A stretch of DNA of 39,199 bases from an uncultured Armatimonadota bacterium (lineage in GTDB: Bacteria; Armatimonadota; Fimbriimonadia; Fimbriimonadales; GBS-DC), in contig CAKZQI010000122.1 in assembly GCA_937139515.1 (NCBI GenBank), forward strand, positions 1-39,199, written 5' to 3'. Both the position numbers and the translations under genes were made by a program. The number at the start of each line of letters is the position of its first letter. The first letter of the stretch is position 1. Positions 1 through 9,135 of this stretch are shown here, piece after piece. The notes beneath the pieces are model-generated. The model ran no database searches, was not told the origin of the DNA, and saw nothing but the letters and a program-made list of their open reading frames with translations.

Positions 1-12
1 CTCTACCCCCTG

Positions 13-41
13 CCCCTTCTCCCCTACGAAGGGAGAAGGGG
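13..41. repeat. Inverted repeat CCCCTTCTCCC-N7-GGGAGAAGGGG
   Basis: 11-bp perfect arms; same flavour as 832-859, 14651-14675 and the terminator at 33468. Confidence 0.9.
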
Positions 42-129
42 GAGTTAGTTGGCTCCCTGTCCCGCATTTACGGGGAGGGCTGGGGTAGGTGAGGGCTTGC
101 CCCCGCATTTTTTCAAACATCTTCAGAGG

Positions 130-135
130 TATAAT
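130..135 (+). promoter_or_regulatory. -10 box TATAAT, 9 nt before ATG 145 (leaderless candidate)
   Basis: gaGGTATAATccccgcgttATG. Confidence 0.6.
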
Positions 136-144
136 CCCCGCGTT

Positions 145-789
145 ATGAACCACTGGAGCAAGATAGCCGAACGATTGCGCAAGGAGATGGAAGTACGCCA
201 TCAAGCCCGTGAGGAGGCACTCCAAGCTTGTCGAAAGACCATCCAATTCTGCGCGCGGGCTATCCGCCACCTACACCGCCACGAGTTTGAGCAGTGCCGA
301 GAACTGCTAACTCAAGCACACGACCTGCTTGGCACGGCGCGCGAACGCTTGCGTCCCTATCCGATGCTCTACTACGCAGGCTTTCTCCACGACGCTGAGA
401 AAGAGTATGTGGAGGGCGAGGTACTCTACGCGATTGTGCTGGGCGATGCGCTCCCCGAACCCGAAGACTTGGGTGTGGAAATCACAGCCTACCTGAACGG
501 AATGGCAGAAGCGGCGTCCGAATGCCGTCGGTATGTGTTAGACCTGCTCCGTGCAGGGGAGCTGACCCACGCAGAGACCCTGCTGGGCGAGATGGACGAG
601 ATTTACGACGAGCTGGTGACCTTTGACTACCCCGACGCGCTCACGGGCGGTCTGCGCCGCACTTGTGACGCTTTGCGCGCCGTACTGGAGCGCACCCGCG
701 CCGACCTTACCCTCACCGCTACCCAGAAGGAGCTGGAGAACATACTCGCCAGCGTGTATCAATCGCTTCAGCAACCGCCGGCGAAGTAA
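145..789 (+). CDS. Translin-family protein (start refined from 49 to ATG 145)
   Basis: Translin-like motifs: HDAEKEYVEGEVLYAI, LPEPEDLGVEITAYLNGMAEAASECRRYVLDLLRAGE, MDEIYDELVTFDYPDALTGGLRRTCDALRAVLERTRADLT. Confidence 0.85.
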   Translation: MNHWSKIAERLRKEMEVRHQAREEALQACRKTIQFCARAIRHLHRHEFEQCRELLTQAHDLLGTARERLRPYPMLYYAGFLHDAEKEYVEGEVLYAIVLGDALPEPEDLGVEITAYLNGMAEAASECRRYVLDLLRAGELTHAETLLGEMDEIYDELVTFDYPDALTGGLRRTCDALRAVLERTRADLTLTATQKELENILASVYQSLQQPPAK

Positions 790-831
790 AGAGCTAGTTG
801 TACTTGGGGGGACAGTTGCCCTCACCCCCGA

Positions 832-859
832 CCCCTCTCCCGAAGCTTCGGGAGAGGGG
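832..859. repeat. Perfect 28-bp palindrome CCCCTCTCCCGAAGCTTCGGGAGAGGGG
   Basis: Fully self-complementary, between the convergent translin and hyi-like genes. Confidence 0.97.
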
Positions 860-911
860 AGCAGGGGGGAGAGGTTCTTAGATGCCCTCACCCCCAACTC
901 CTTCCACACCT

Positions 912-1661
912 CTACACCGCACACAGCTCGTAGGCGCGCTTGAGAGCCACCAACGGGTCGCCCTTCGGCACGAACTCCTGCCCGATGAAGCCTTTGTACC
1001 CCGTCTCTTTGATGGCTTTCATAATGGCGGGGTAGTAGAGCTCCTGGCTCTCGTCAATCTCGTTGCGTCCGGGGTTGCCCGCTGTGTGGTAGTGGGCAAT
1101 CTTCTCGTGATGGGTGCGAATCGTGCGGATGATGTCGCCTTCCATCACTTGGGCGTGGTAGATGTCGTACAGGATTTTCACACGGGGCGAGTTCACCAAC
1201 TCCACCACACGCAATCCCCAACTCATCTTGTCAAACTGGTAGTCGCGGTGGTCTACCTTGCTGTTGAGTATCTCTATAGCGAGCGTGACCCCCTTCTGCT
1301 CGGCATAAGGTGCTACGCGCTTGAGGCAGGCGACGGTCTGCTCAATCCCCTCTTCGTCGGAGCGCCCGCGCCGATTGCCTGAAAAGCAGATGAGGATGGG
1401 AATCTCGTACTTCACCGCCTTGTCAATATTCGCTTTGAGTTCGTCCTCTATTCGGCTGTGGTTGCGAGGGTCGTTCATTCCGTTTTCGATGGTGCCGTGT
1501 CCGCCGTGGGTAACAATCGTCATACCTGCCTCTTTGACCATATCCCACATCGGTTCGGGCACCAGCTCAAACCCCTCGTAGCCCATCCGTTTCGCCTCGG
1601 CGATGAGCCGTCGTGGCTCCACGCGCCCTGCGACCGTCCACCAACAGATATCCTGTTTCAT
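912..1661 (-). CDS. Hydroxypyruvate isomerase-like / sugar phosphate isomerase/epimerase (xylose isomerase-like TIM barrel)
   Basis: LAIEILNSKVDHRDYQFD, ILYDIYHAQVMEGD, HYHTAGNPGRNEID, GFIGQEFVPKGDP typical of the Hyi family. Confidence 0.85.
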   Translation of the reverse strand: MKQDICWWTVAGRVEPRRLIAEAKRMGYEGFELVPEPMWDMVKEAGMTIVTHGGHGTIENGMNDPRNHSRIEDELKANIDKAVKYEIPILICFSGNRRGRSDEEGIEQTVACLKRVAPYAEQKGVTLAIEILNSKVDHRDYQFDKMSWGLRVVELVNSPRVKILYDIYHAQVMEGDIIRTIRTHHEKIAHYHTAGNPGRNEIDESQELYYPAIMKAIKETGYKGFIGQEFVPKGDPLVALKRAYELCAV

Positions 1662-1709
1662 AGTGCTACTGGGATACGAGCCGGAGGCGCAGACTCCTGC
1701 CTGAGTGGG

Positions 1710-2585
1710 TCAGACCCGAACGAACCGTTGCGCTGCCCACCCAGCGCAAAGTCCGCCAATCAGCGCGCCCAATCCGGGAAGCGAAACTAACAGAAGGCTT
1801 GGGGGCAGTCCGGGGGGTAAATCTCTTAGGAAGGGCCACAGCTGGAGCGTATAATCGGAAATCAATCCCGCCCCGACCAGCACCAGCGTCGCTCCAACCA
1901 GCCCACCCAATCCTCCCTGCACAATCCCTTCCAAGATGAAGGGTGTGCGCATCGTGAACAGCGACGCCCCCACCAACGCCATCACCCGCACCTCCCGCTG
2001 GCGCGAGTAGATGGTGAGGCGCACCGTATTGTAGATGAGCAAGATTGCGGAGAGTAGGAGCAAGCTAATCGCGCTCAGCCCCACCATCCGCACGAGGCGC
2101 GCCGTCGCCAGCACTTGGCGAAGGGTCTCACGCTGGTCAATCACCTCGTCAACGGTCGGCTCTTGGCGGATGCGCTCCGCGACGGCGGGCAGTTGGTCAG
2201 GTTGGTGGGTCGCCAGGACGAGCTTATCGGGGAGGGGGTTGGGCAGGTCTTTCAGGTTGATTTCGCTGGCGAGTCGGGCTTGCTCTTCTGCCCATGCCTG
2301 CTCGCGGGGCACGAGCGTCACGCGCGCCACTTCGGGCATCGCCTCCAGCTTCGCCTTGAGTTCCAACGCCTGTTCACGGGTCGCCTCAAACTTCAGAAAT
2401 ACTTCGGTCTCAAACTGCTTGGGTAGCATCTGGGCGACGGCATCCAGCTTGTAGAGGGTCATTCCCACCACGCCCACCAGCACAAGCGCCACACACGCTG
2501 TGGAGATGGAGGCGACCTGAAGCAGAGGGTTGCGCCTCAGCGCCTGCCAAGTCTCGTTCCACAGGAAGCGCAATCGGGCAATCAT
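1710..2585 (-). CDS. ftsX: Cell division ABC transporter permease FtsX
   Basis: ETEVFLKFEATREQA, LIYNTVRLTIYSRQREVRVMALVGAS; follows ftsE with a 4-nt overlap. Confidence 0.93.
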   Translation of the reverse strand: MIARLRFLWNETWQALRRNPLLQVASISTACVALVLVGVVGMTLYKLDAVAQMLPKQFETEVFLKFEATREQALELKAKLEAMPEVARVTLVPREQAWAEEQARLASEINLKDLPNPLPDKLVLATHQPDQLPAVAERIRQEPTVDEVIDQRETLRQVLATARLVRMVGLSAISLLLLSAILLIYNTVRLTIYSRQREVRVMALVGASLFTMRTPFILEGIVQGGLGGLVGATLVLVGAGLISDYTLQLWPFLRDLPPGLPPSLLLVSLPGLGALIGGLCAGWAAQRFVRV

Positions 2586-3292
2586 AGCGGTATCGGCGGA
2601 TAGAGGCGGTCCAGTTCCACCGGGTAGCCTGCGTGGGGTACATCGCTGATGATGCGTCCTCGGTCTAACGCCACCACACGCTGGCGAGCGCGGTCTACAA
2701 TCGCGCGGTTGTGGGTGGAAACAATCACCGTCGTGCCACGCAAGTTGATTTGCAACAGCAGGTCGATGATTTCCCAGCTGGTTTCGGGGTCAAGGTTGGC
2801 GGTTGGCTCATCGGCAATCAGGAGTGGAGGGCGGTTCGCTATGGCGCGGGCAATCGCCACCCGCTGTGCCTCGCCACCCGAAAGCTGGTCAGGGTAGTAG
2901 CGGGCGCGGTCGCTCATCCCCACACGGGCTAACACTTGCGCCACCCGCTGGCGCACGGCGCTCTCGTTGTAGCCAATCGCACTGAGCGCATAGGCGATGT
3001 TCTCCCAAACGGTTTTGCGGGGCAGGAGCGGGTAGTCTTGGGGGATAATCCCCAGTTGACGGCGCAGGGTGGGGATTTCGCGGGGCTTGAGGCGATTGAC
3101 CTCCGTCCCCAGTACCCATATGCGCCCTTCCGTCGGCTTCAACGCGCCGTAAAGCAGTTTGAGCAAGGTGCTCTTGCCCGCCCCCGTTGTGCCCACCAAG
3201 AACACAAACTCGCCACGCTCCACCAACAAGTCCACCTGATGTAAAGCGTGGTGCTCGCCGTATTCCACGCTGACTTTTCTCAGCTCGACCAT
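2582..3292 (-). CDS. ftsE: Cell division ATP-binding protein FtsE
   Basis: Walker A GTTGAGKSTLLK, signature LSGGEAQRVAIARA, Walker B LLIADEPT; paired with ftsX. Confidence 0.95.
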   Translation of the reverse strand: MVELRKVSVEYGEHHALHQVDLLVERGEFVFLVGTTGAGKSTLLKLLYGALKPTEGRIWVLGTEVNRLKPREIPTLRRQLGIIPQDYPLLPRKTVWENIAYALSAIGYNESAVRQRVAQVLARVGMSDRARYYPDQLSGGEAQRVAIARAIANRPPLLIADEPTANLDPETSWEIIDLLLQINLRGTTVIVSTHNRAIVDRARQRVVALDRGRIISDVPHAGYPVELDRLYPPIPL

Positions 3293-3347
3293 CGCCCTTC
3301 TTGTTCAATAATACCTTGTGGTATCCTGCAAGGGGGGTATGGGCATT

Positions 3348-3613
3348 CTGGCAAGGGTACATTTGTTGAGACCCAACTCCAAAACATCTGCTAAACTTTA
3401 GACACAAGCAACACCACTGAACCGAGTGCTTCGGCTCAATCTGGAAAGCCCACCCTGTCACCCTGAGCGAAGCGAAGGGTCTCTGCTTGAAGAGACTTTG
3501 AGATTCTTCGCTTCGCTCAGAATGACAGTTGGGGGCGAGGAGGGCTAACGAAGGGGCGTCAAGATTTGGGAGGTCGGACTAATTTTGAACTCCGAGAATG
3601 TACCCTTGTCAGG
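3348..3613. mobile_element. MITE-like non-autonomous element, copy 1 (terminal inverted repeats plus internal long hairpin)
   Basis: CTGGCAAGGGTACAT at the left end and ATGTACCCTTGTCAG at the right end are inverted; internal hairpin 3455-3528; homologous to 14267-14556 in opposite orientation. Confidence 0.6.
3455..3528. repeat. Long inverted repeat CTGTCAyyCTGAGCGAAGCGAAGrrTCTC / reverse complement
   Basis: CTGTCACCCTGAGCGAAGCGAAGGGTCTC ... GAGATTCTTCGCTTCGCTCAGAATGACAG; mismatches confined to CC/TT and GG/AA pairs. Confidence 0.85.
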
Positions 3614-3687
3614 CACGAGCGTCTAGATCTGACTGTTTACGGGGGGGACGCCTGCGTTCCCAGCGATTTTTCACAAGCCCACAACTA

Positions 3688-4122
3688 CTACTGGCTGGAG
3701 CCGTTCACTTGGCGAAGGGCGTCCTCCAACACATGCCACGCCAGCGAAGCGCACTTGACGCGCACGGGGAAGTTGCGTACGCCCGCCAGCGCCGCGATCT
3801 CGCCCATCACCTCAGGGTCGGGTTCCGACTCGCCCTTCAGCATCGCATACACCTGCGCGATGAGCTGGCGCACCTCCTCCAGCGTTTTGCCCTCTACCGC
3901 CTCGGTCAACATCGAGGCAGAGGCTTGGCTGATGGAACAGCCCTGCCCGCTGAAGCGAACGGCGCTGACGCGCCCATCCTCCACGCGCAGTTCAATCGTA
4001 ATCTCGTCGCCACAGAGGGGGTTCGCTCCCTCATGCTCGATTTTCGGAGGCTCTAAATGCCCTCGTCCGCGCGGATGACGATAGTGGTCTAAAATAATCT
4101 CTTGGTAAAGTGTCTCAAGCAT
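3688..4122 (-). CDS. sufU: Fe-S cluster assembly scaffold SufU (start refined to ATG at 4122)
   Basis: MLETLYQEIILDHYRHPRGRG, NPLCGDEITIEL, FSGQGCSISQASASMLTE. Confidence 0.93.
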   Translation of the reverse strand: MLETLYQEIILDHYRHPRGRGHLEPPKIEHEGANPLCGDEITIELRVEDGRVSAVRFSGQGCSISQASASMLTEAVEGKTLEEVRQLIAQVYAMLKGESEPDPEVMGEIAALAGVRNFPVRVKCASLAWHVLEDALRQVNGSSQ

Positions 4123-5356
4123 AGCCGAAAACCTTCCGAACTTTGTGAAGCGCCTCAATCAGCGCATCGATGTGTTCCGTGTCATTATAGATGCCGATAC
4201 TGGCGCGTGCGGTGGAAGGCACACCCAATCGGTCGCCCAGTGGGTGCGCGCAGTGGTGTCCCGAACGGATAGCAATATCAAAGTTATCCAGCACGGTGGC
4301 GATGTCGTGCGGATGGATGTCCTCTAAGGTGAACGCAAAAATGCCCGCTCGGTCGGGTTGCGGTCCGTAGAGGCGCAAACCGGGCACCTCTTGGAGGCGC
4401 TGAAGGGTGTACTGGGTTAGCTCGTGTTCGTAGGCTTCGATCGCCTCGCGCCCGATTGTGTCGATGAAGTCCAGCGCTGCGTGCAGTCCGATTGCCTCCC
4501 CAATAGGGGGTGTACCCGCCTCAAACTTCGCAGGGGGGTCTGCCCATTGCGCCCCATCCCAATCCACCGAGCGTATCATGCCACCGCCAGTGAGGAAGGG
4601 TGGTATGCTCTGGAGCAGTTCGTAGCGCGCATAAAGCACGCCGATCCCCGTGGGTCCATAAGTCTTGTGCCCTGAGAAGGCTAAGAAGTCGCATCCAATC
4701 GCCTGCACATCCACTGGCATATGGGCAATACTCTGCGCGGCGTCCACCAAGCAAAGCGCGCCTGCAAAGTGCGCCATCTCACAAATCGCTTGCACGGGGT
4801 TGACGGTGCCCAAAACATTCGAGATGTGCGTGATTGCCACAAGGCGGGTGCGCTCGCTGAGCAGATTGCGCAGGTCGTCTAAGTTGAGCCGACCGTCGTC
4901 GGTGATGCGCCAGACCACGAGCCGAGCGCCTTTCGCTTGGGCGACCTGAAGCCACGGGATGAGGTTGGCGTGGTGCTCCATCTCGGAGACGATAATCTCA
5001 TCGCCCTCGCGGATTTGGCTCATACCCCAACTGTAGGCGACTAAGTTGATGCTCTCGGTCGTGCCCCGTGTGAACACGATTTCGTTGGGGTTTGAGGCGT
5101 TCAGGAACTGGGCGACGCGCGCCCGTGCCGATTCGTACATCTCGGACGCCTTCGCTCCCACACCGTACGCGCCACGGTGAACATTCGCGTTGTGGTACGC
5201 CCAGAAGTGGCTCACTGCCTCTATCACCGCATACGGCTTCTGAGTGGTCGCCGCATTGTCCAGGTAAATCAGACTGCGCATCTCTGGATGCGGCTGGAAG
5301 TACGGAAACTGGCGCCGTATCTGATATGCCTCTATGACCGATTGCAGTGCCTTCAT
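4115..5356 (-). CDS. sufS: Cysteine desulfurase SufS (start refined to ATG at 5356)
   Basis: YLDNAATTQKP, EMEHHANLIPW, DAAQSIAHMPVDVQAIGCDFLAFSGHKTYGPTGIGVLY, RSGHHCAHPL. Confidence 0.95.
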   Translation of the reverse strand: MKALQSVIEAYQIRRQFPYFQPHPEMRSLIYLDNAATTQKPYAVIEAVSHFWAYHNANVHRGAYGVGAKASEMYESARARVAQFLNASNPNEIVFTRGTTESINLVAYSWGMSQIREGDEIIVSEMEHHANLIPWLQVAQAKGARLVVWRITDDGRLNLDDLRNLLSERTRLVAITHISNVLGTVNPVQAICEMAHFAGALCLVDAAQSIAHMPVDVQAIGCDFLAFSGHKTYGPTGIGVLYARYELLQSIPPFLTGGGMIRSVDWDGAQWADPPAKFEAGTPPIGEAIGLHAALDFIDTIGREAIEAYEHELTQYTLQRLQEVPGLRLYGPQPDRAGIFAFTLEDIHPHDIATVLDNFDIAIRSGHHCAHPLGDRLGVPSTARASIGIYNDTEHIDALIEALHKVRKVFGYA

Positions 5357-5424
5357 GATTGTCACCCCAAGACTCTTAGTCTGGCTAAGGAAATAATACC
5401 CGATGGGGTGCCGTTTTTGAATGC

Positions 5425-5742
5425 TTAGCCCAGTTTGACCCACACCGTGCCCTCTTCCACCTTCACTTCAAAGGTCTCTATTGGTTTGACGGCGGGCAAT
5501 CCGCGTGCTTGCCCTGTGTGTGGGTCAAACTTCGCCCCGTGATGGGGGCACTCAAACAGTCCCCGAAAAATCCGCCCTGAAATACCGTCGGCGTCCGAGA
5601 GGGGAAGTGCTTGATGGGAACAGCGGTCGCGAACAGCAAAATAGCCTTTGCTGGTGCGCCCGATAATGAGGGGAGTCTCTCCGATTGTCAAGGTTCTAAA
5701 CTCATTTTCAGATAGCTCGTCTTTGATGGTCGGATGCCACAT
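5425..5742 (-). CDS. Rieske 2Fe-2S ferredoxin-like protein
   Basis: Rieske motifs CSHQALPL and CPHHGAKFD; contiguous with the suf genes. Confidence 0.9.
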   Translation of the reverse strand: MWHPTIKDELSENEFRTLTIGETPLIIGRTSKGYFAVRDRCSHQALPLSDADGISGRIFRGLFECPHHGAKFDPHTGQARGLPAVKPIETFEVKVEEGTVWVKLG

Positions 5743-5751
5743 AGTACAAAA

Positions 5752-5757
5752 ATTATA
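5752..5757 (-). promoter_or_regulatory. -10 box TATAAT, 9 nt before ATG of the Rieske gene (leaderless candidate)
   Basis: minus strand: GGTATAATttttgtactATG. Confidence 0.6.
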
Positions 5758-5883
5758 CCGAGCGTTCCGAGTGCGTTCTCGCAGGAGAACGGTCAGAAAA
5801 GGCGAACCACTGCAAAGGAGTTCACCCAGTGTCTTGGGAACTGTCTTTGTGTGGTTGAGTATTCGGTAGGCAGGAGGGAAACG

Positions 5884-6213
5884 ATGATAGTGACAAACAC
5901 CAGCGAGATTCCGGGCTACCGTGTGGTGCGTTGGCTCGGCTTAGTGAAGGGGAATACGGTGCGGGCAACCCACTTTGGACGCGACCTTATGGCAAGCCTG
6001 CGCCAAATCGTTGGAGGCGAGTTGAAAGAGTACACCGATATGCTGGCGAATGCGCGCGCCGAAGCCGAACGACGCATGGTGGAAGAAGCAATCAAGCTCG
6101 GCGCGAATGCCGTGCTTAATGTGCGTTTTGTATCGGGTAATATTACTACAAACTCTGCGGAAATCTTAGTCTATGGCACCGCTGTTGTTGTGGAACCGAT
6201 TCGAGGAGAATAG
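5884..6213 (+). CDS. YbjQ/UPF0145-family (heavy-metal-binding-domain) protein
   Basis: TSEIPGYRVVRWLGLVKGNTVRA, ARAEAERRMVEEAIKLGANAVLNVRF; start ATG 5884 after AGGAGG. Confidence 0.85.
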   Translation: MIVTNTSEIPGYRVVRWLGLVKGNTVRATHFGRDLMASLRQIVGGELKEYTDMLANARAEAERRMVEEAIKLGANAVLNVRFVSGNITTNSAEILVYGTAVVVEPIRGE

Positions 6214-6215
6214 TG

Positions 6216-7001
6216 ATGCGCTTATCAGAGCGAGTTGCTTGGATTACAGGCTCAGCGCAGGGTTTGGGCGAGGCGCTTGCCTACCGATTCGCCGAGGAGG
6301 GATGCCGAGCGCTCCTACTGACCGATATCCAAGTCGAAGCCATCCAGCAGGTGGCGCAAGCCGTTCACGAACACCATCCCGCATGCCAAACGCTGGGACG
6401 GGTGTGCGATGTGCGAGACGAAGCCCAAGTCGCTCAGGTCGTCAACGAGGCGGTTCAACAGTTCGGGGCGTTGGATATCCTCATCGCCAACGCAGGGGTC
6501 ATCCAGTCGGCAGAGATTACCGAGATGAGCCTCAGCGATTGGCAGTGGCAGATGGAGGTGAACCTGACCGGCTACTTCCTGTGTGCCCGCGAAGCCGCGA
6601 GGGTGATGAAACCCCAAGGGCGTGGGGTCATCCTCCAAATCAACTCCAAATCGGGTCTTAAAGGGAGCTATAAGAACTGCGCCTACGCCGCGAGCAAATT
6701 CGGCGGGATTGGGCTGACGCAGAGCATCGCGATGGACTTGGCGCCTTATGGTATTCGGGTGAACGCCATCTGCCCCGGCAACCTGCTCGACTCGCCGATG
6801 TGGCAAGGCACTCTGTTTGAGCAGTACGCCCGCAAGTGGGGACTGCCTGAAGAAGCGATACGCAAGTACTATGAGGCGCAAGTTCCCCTCGGTAGAGGAT
6901 GCACCTATACCGATGTTGCGAACTTGGCGGTCTTCTTAGCTTCGGATGAGGCGAGCTATATCACTGGCGAGGCTTATCGCGTGGCGGGCGGGCAACTTTG
7001 A
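6216..7001 (+). CDS. SDR-family oxidoreductase, sorbitol-6-phosphate dehydrogenase-like
   Basis: TGSAQGLGEALA, NAGV, YAASKFGGIGLTQSIA, PLGRGCTYTDVANLAVFLASDEASYITGE. Confidence 0.88.
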   Translation: MRLSERVAWITGSAQGLGEALAYRFAEEGCRALLLTDIQVEAIQQVAQAVHEHHPACQTLGRVCDVRDEAQVAQVVNEAVQQFGALDILIANAGVIQSAEITEMSLSDWQWQMEVNLTGYFLCAREAARVMKPQGRGVILQINSKSGLKGSYKNCAYAASKFGGIGLTQSIAMDLAPYGIRVNAICPGNLLDSPMWQGTLFEQYARKWGLPEEAIRKYYEAQVPLGRGCTYTDVANLAVFLASDEASYITGEAYRVAGGQL

Positions 7002-7065
7002 CGCTTAGGTGGGTCGCGAGAGACCCTGAGAAGCGGGGAGCAAAATGCCACCGCAAGCTATCAGG

Positions 7066-7071
7066 TACAAT
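7066..7071 (+). promoter_or_regulatory. -10 box TACAAT, 10 nt before ATG 7082 (leaderless candidate)
   Basis: caGGTACAATccccaaagcgATG. Confidence 0.55.
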
Positions 7072-7081
7072 CCCCAAAGCG

Positions 7082-7591
7082 ATGGAGAGTCTGATTGAGT
7101 GGGCGAGCCAACCGCAGGCGACCCTAACTTTGATGGCGGTTGTGGCGGTCTTAGTGATACTGAACCTATGGTTCGTATGGCGCTGGCAGAAGTTCCAACG
7201 ACGCTGGCGTCAACTGATGACCCATAGCGAGGGCGGGTCGCTGGAACACATGCTCTATGAAACCCTGCGCCGAGTGTCCGTGATGGAAGAGACGCTCAAA
7301 ACACACGGGAACCATTTGCAACACCTGCAGAGTCAAACGAACCAGTGCCTGCAACGGGTGGGCGTCGTGCGCTACGATGCGTTCCCCGATATCGGAGGGC
7401 ACCAAAGCTTCGCACTGGCAGTGATGAACGAACACGGCGACGGGATTATCCTGAGCGGGATACATAGCAGGCAGGAGATGCGCGTGTACGCCAAGCCCCT
7501 GCAAGCGCACACCTCGCCGATCGGTCTGTCGGACGAGGAGAAGCAAGCCATCCACGAGGCAAAACAAGGCAATCATGTGGGGCGCCTATGA
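7082..7591 (+). CDS. DUF4446-family protein (one TM helix)
   Basis: N-terminal TM segment; VGVVRYDAFPDIGGHQSFALAVMNEHGDGIILSGIHSRQEMRVYAKP. Confidence 0.85.
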   Translation: MESLIEWASQPQATLTLMAVVAVLVILNLWFVWRWQKFQRRWRQLMTHSEGGSLEHMLYETLRRVSVMEETLKTHGNHLQHLQSQTNQCLQRVGVVRYDAFPDIGGHQSFALAVMNEHGDGIILSGIHSRQEMRVYAKPLQAHTSPIGLSDEEKQAIHEAKQGNHVGRL

Positions 7592-8213
7592 AGTCAGCGA
7601 TGAAATCCTGATCGAACGCTTTCGGGAGGGCGACGAATCGGCGTTTGATACCTTAGTTCGACGCTATGAGAACAAGGTCTATCAATACGCCTATCGCTTG
7701 GCGAATAATCCCGACGATGCGGCGGATGTGGTCGCCGAGACCTTCTTGCGCGTGTACAACGCCCTCAAACGCTTTCGGGGTGAAGCCCAACTCTCCACTT
7801 GGCTCTACCGTATCGTGAGTAATGTCTATTTTGATTTTCGCAAGCGCGAGGGGCGCCACCAGCACCTCCCCTTAGAGATACCCAGCGAAGAGGACGAAGA
7901 GATGATGGATCGCCCCATCCCCACCGAACGCGACGACCCCAACGAATATGTGTTAGAACAAGAACGCCACCGCGTGCTGATGGAGGCGATTAATCAACTG
8001 CCCGACTACCAGCGGGCGATTGTTATCCTGTTCCATGTGGAAGACCGACCCTACGAGGAGATTGCCAAGATTACGGGGCTACCGCTGGGCACGATCAAGT
8101 CCCGACTCAACCGTGCCCGCAGTGCCCTCCGAGAACTGTTGGAACCCCATCGGGAACTTTTTGAAGGCGGTCTGAGTCAATCATACGGATTGGAGGCACA
8201 CGATGCACTGTGA
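7575..8213 (+). CDS. ECF-type RNA polymerase sigma factor
   Basis: Region 2 FDTLVRRYENKVYQYAYRLANNPDDAADVVAETFLRVY; region 4 LPDYQRAIVILFHVEDRPYEEIAKITGLPLGTIKSRLNRARSALRELL. Confidence 0.93.
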   Translation: MWGAYEVSDEILIERFREGDESAFDTLVRRYENKVYQYAYRLANNPDDAADVVAETFLRVYNALKRFRGEAQLSTWLYRIVSNVYFDFRKREGRHQHLPLEIPSEEDEEMMDRPIPTERDDPNEYVLEQERHRVLMEAINQLPDYQRAIVILFHVEDRPYEEIAKITGLPLGTIKSRLNRARSALRELLEPHRELFEGGLSQSYGLEAHDAL

Positions 8214-9129
8214 GAAAGTGAAAAGCCTGCTCCACGACTATCTGGAGGGCAGTTTGAATAGGGGAATTGCCGAGCAGATAGAGGCACATCTCAACCGATG
8301 TGCCGACTGCCGGCGCGAGTGGCAGTATGTAAAGCAGATTTGGCAGAGTTTGGAGACACTCCCGGAAGTGACGCCCCCTGCTGACCTGCACGCGCGTATC
8401 ATGACGCATGTGCGTGCCAATACCCGCGCCCGCGAAGCGCAACAGCGACGGTTCCTATGGCGATGGCTCGTGCCCAGCCTCAGTGCCGCAGCAGTACTGG
8501 TCATCGCCATCGGACTGTTCTCCTATCAACCCAACGGTGGCGTGCAGGGCGGATTGGGTAGTTTGCCCACCGCTCCGACCAGCCCCACCGACCCGATGCC
8601 CCAGCCTGTGCCCGCAGGGGTGCGCCTGGAATGGCGTCAGGTGGCACAGGGTGAACAGATTCCCGTGCTGGAGGCGACGCTGAACCGTGAGGCGACCGCC
8701 TCGTTGGTGTTCACGCCGACTCCACAGACCCCACTGCGCGAGGGCACGATTGTCTGGCAGGGCAAACTTCTGCCCCAGAAAGCTGTTGAAATCCCGCTCA
8801 AAATGGTGTTTGAGCTCACCAAAGAGGGCGTCGCCACCCTCTGGTGGAGCGTGGACGACCAGTACCGTGCGCTGTTTGTGCCAGCGGGCTATCCACCCGC
8901 ACGCATCGCCTCCATTCGCCTCAACGCGCCCCTCAGCGAGGCACTGGCGAAACTGGCGAGCACCTATCAGACGCCGATCGAATGGGTGCCCTCCGACCGC
9001 GCCCAGAACCCGACCGTCGTGCTGAGCGTGGAAGACACCACGATGGAAGAGGCGCTCACCCAACTTCTTGACGGCACGGGCTACCAAATCAAGCGCACCG
9101 AGAGCGGATGGCGCGTGTTCGCCGAGTAG
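8203..9129 (+). CDS. Anti-sigma factor: zf-HC2 domain, TM helix, C-terminal STN/secretin-N-like domain
   Basis: HLNRCADCRREW; TM WLVPSLSAAAVLVIAIGLFSY; C-terminus LNAPLSEALAKLASTYQTPIEWVPSDRAQNPTVVLSVEDTTMEEALTQLLDGTGYQIKRTESGWRVF; 11-nt overlap with the sigma gene. Confidence 0.82.
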   Translation: MHCEKVKSLLHDYLEGSLNRGIAEQIEAHLNRCADCRREWQYVKQIWQSLETLPEVTPPADLHARIMTHVRANTRAREAQQRRFLWRWLVPSLSAAAVLVIAIGLFSYQPNGGVQGGLGSLPTAPTSPTDPMPQPVPAGVRLEWRQVAQGEQIPVLEATLNREATASLVFTPTPQTPLREGTIVWQGKLLPQKAVEIPLKMVFELTKEGVATLWWSVDDQYRALFVPAGYPPARIASIRLNAPLSEALAKLASTYQTPIEWVPSDRAQNPTVVLSVEDTTMEEALTQLLDGTGYQIKRTESGWRVFAE

Positions 9130-9135
9130 ACGCCC

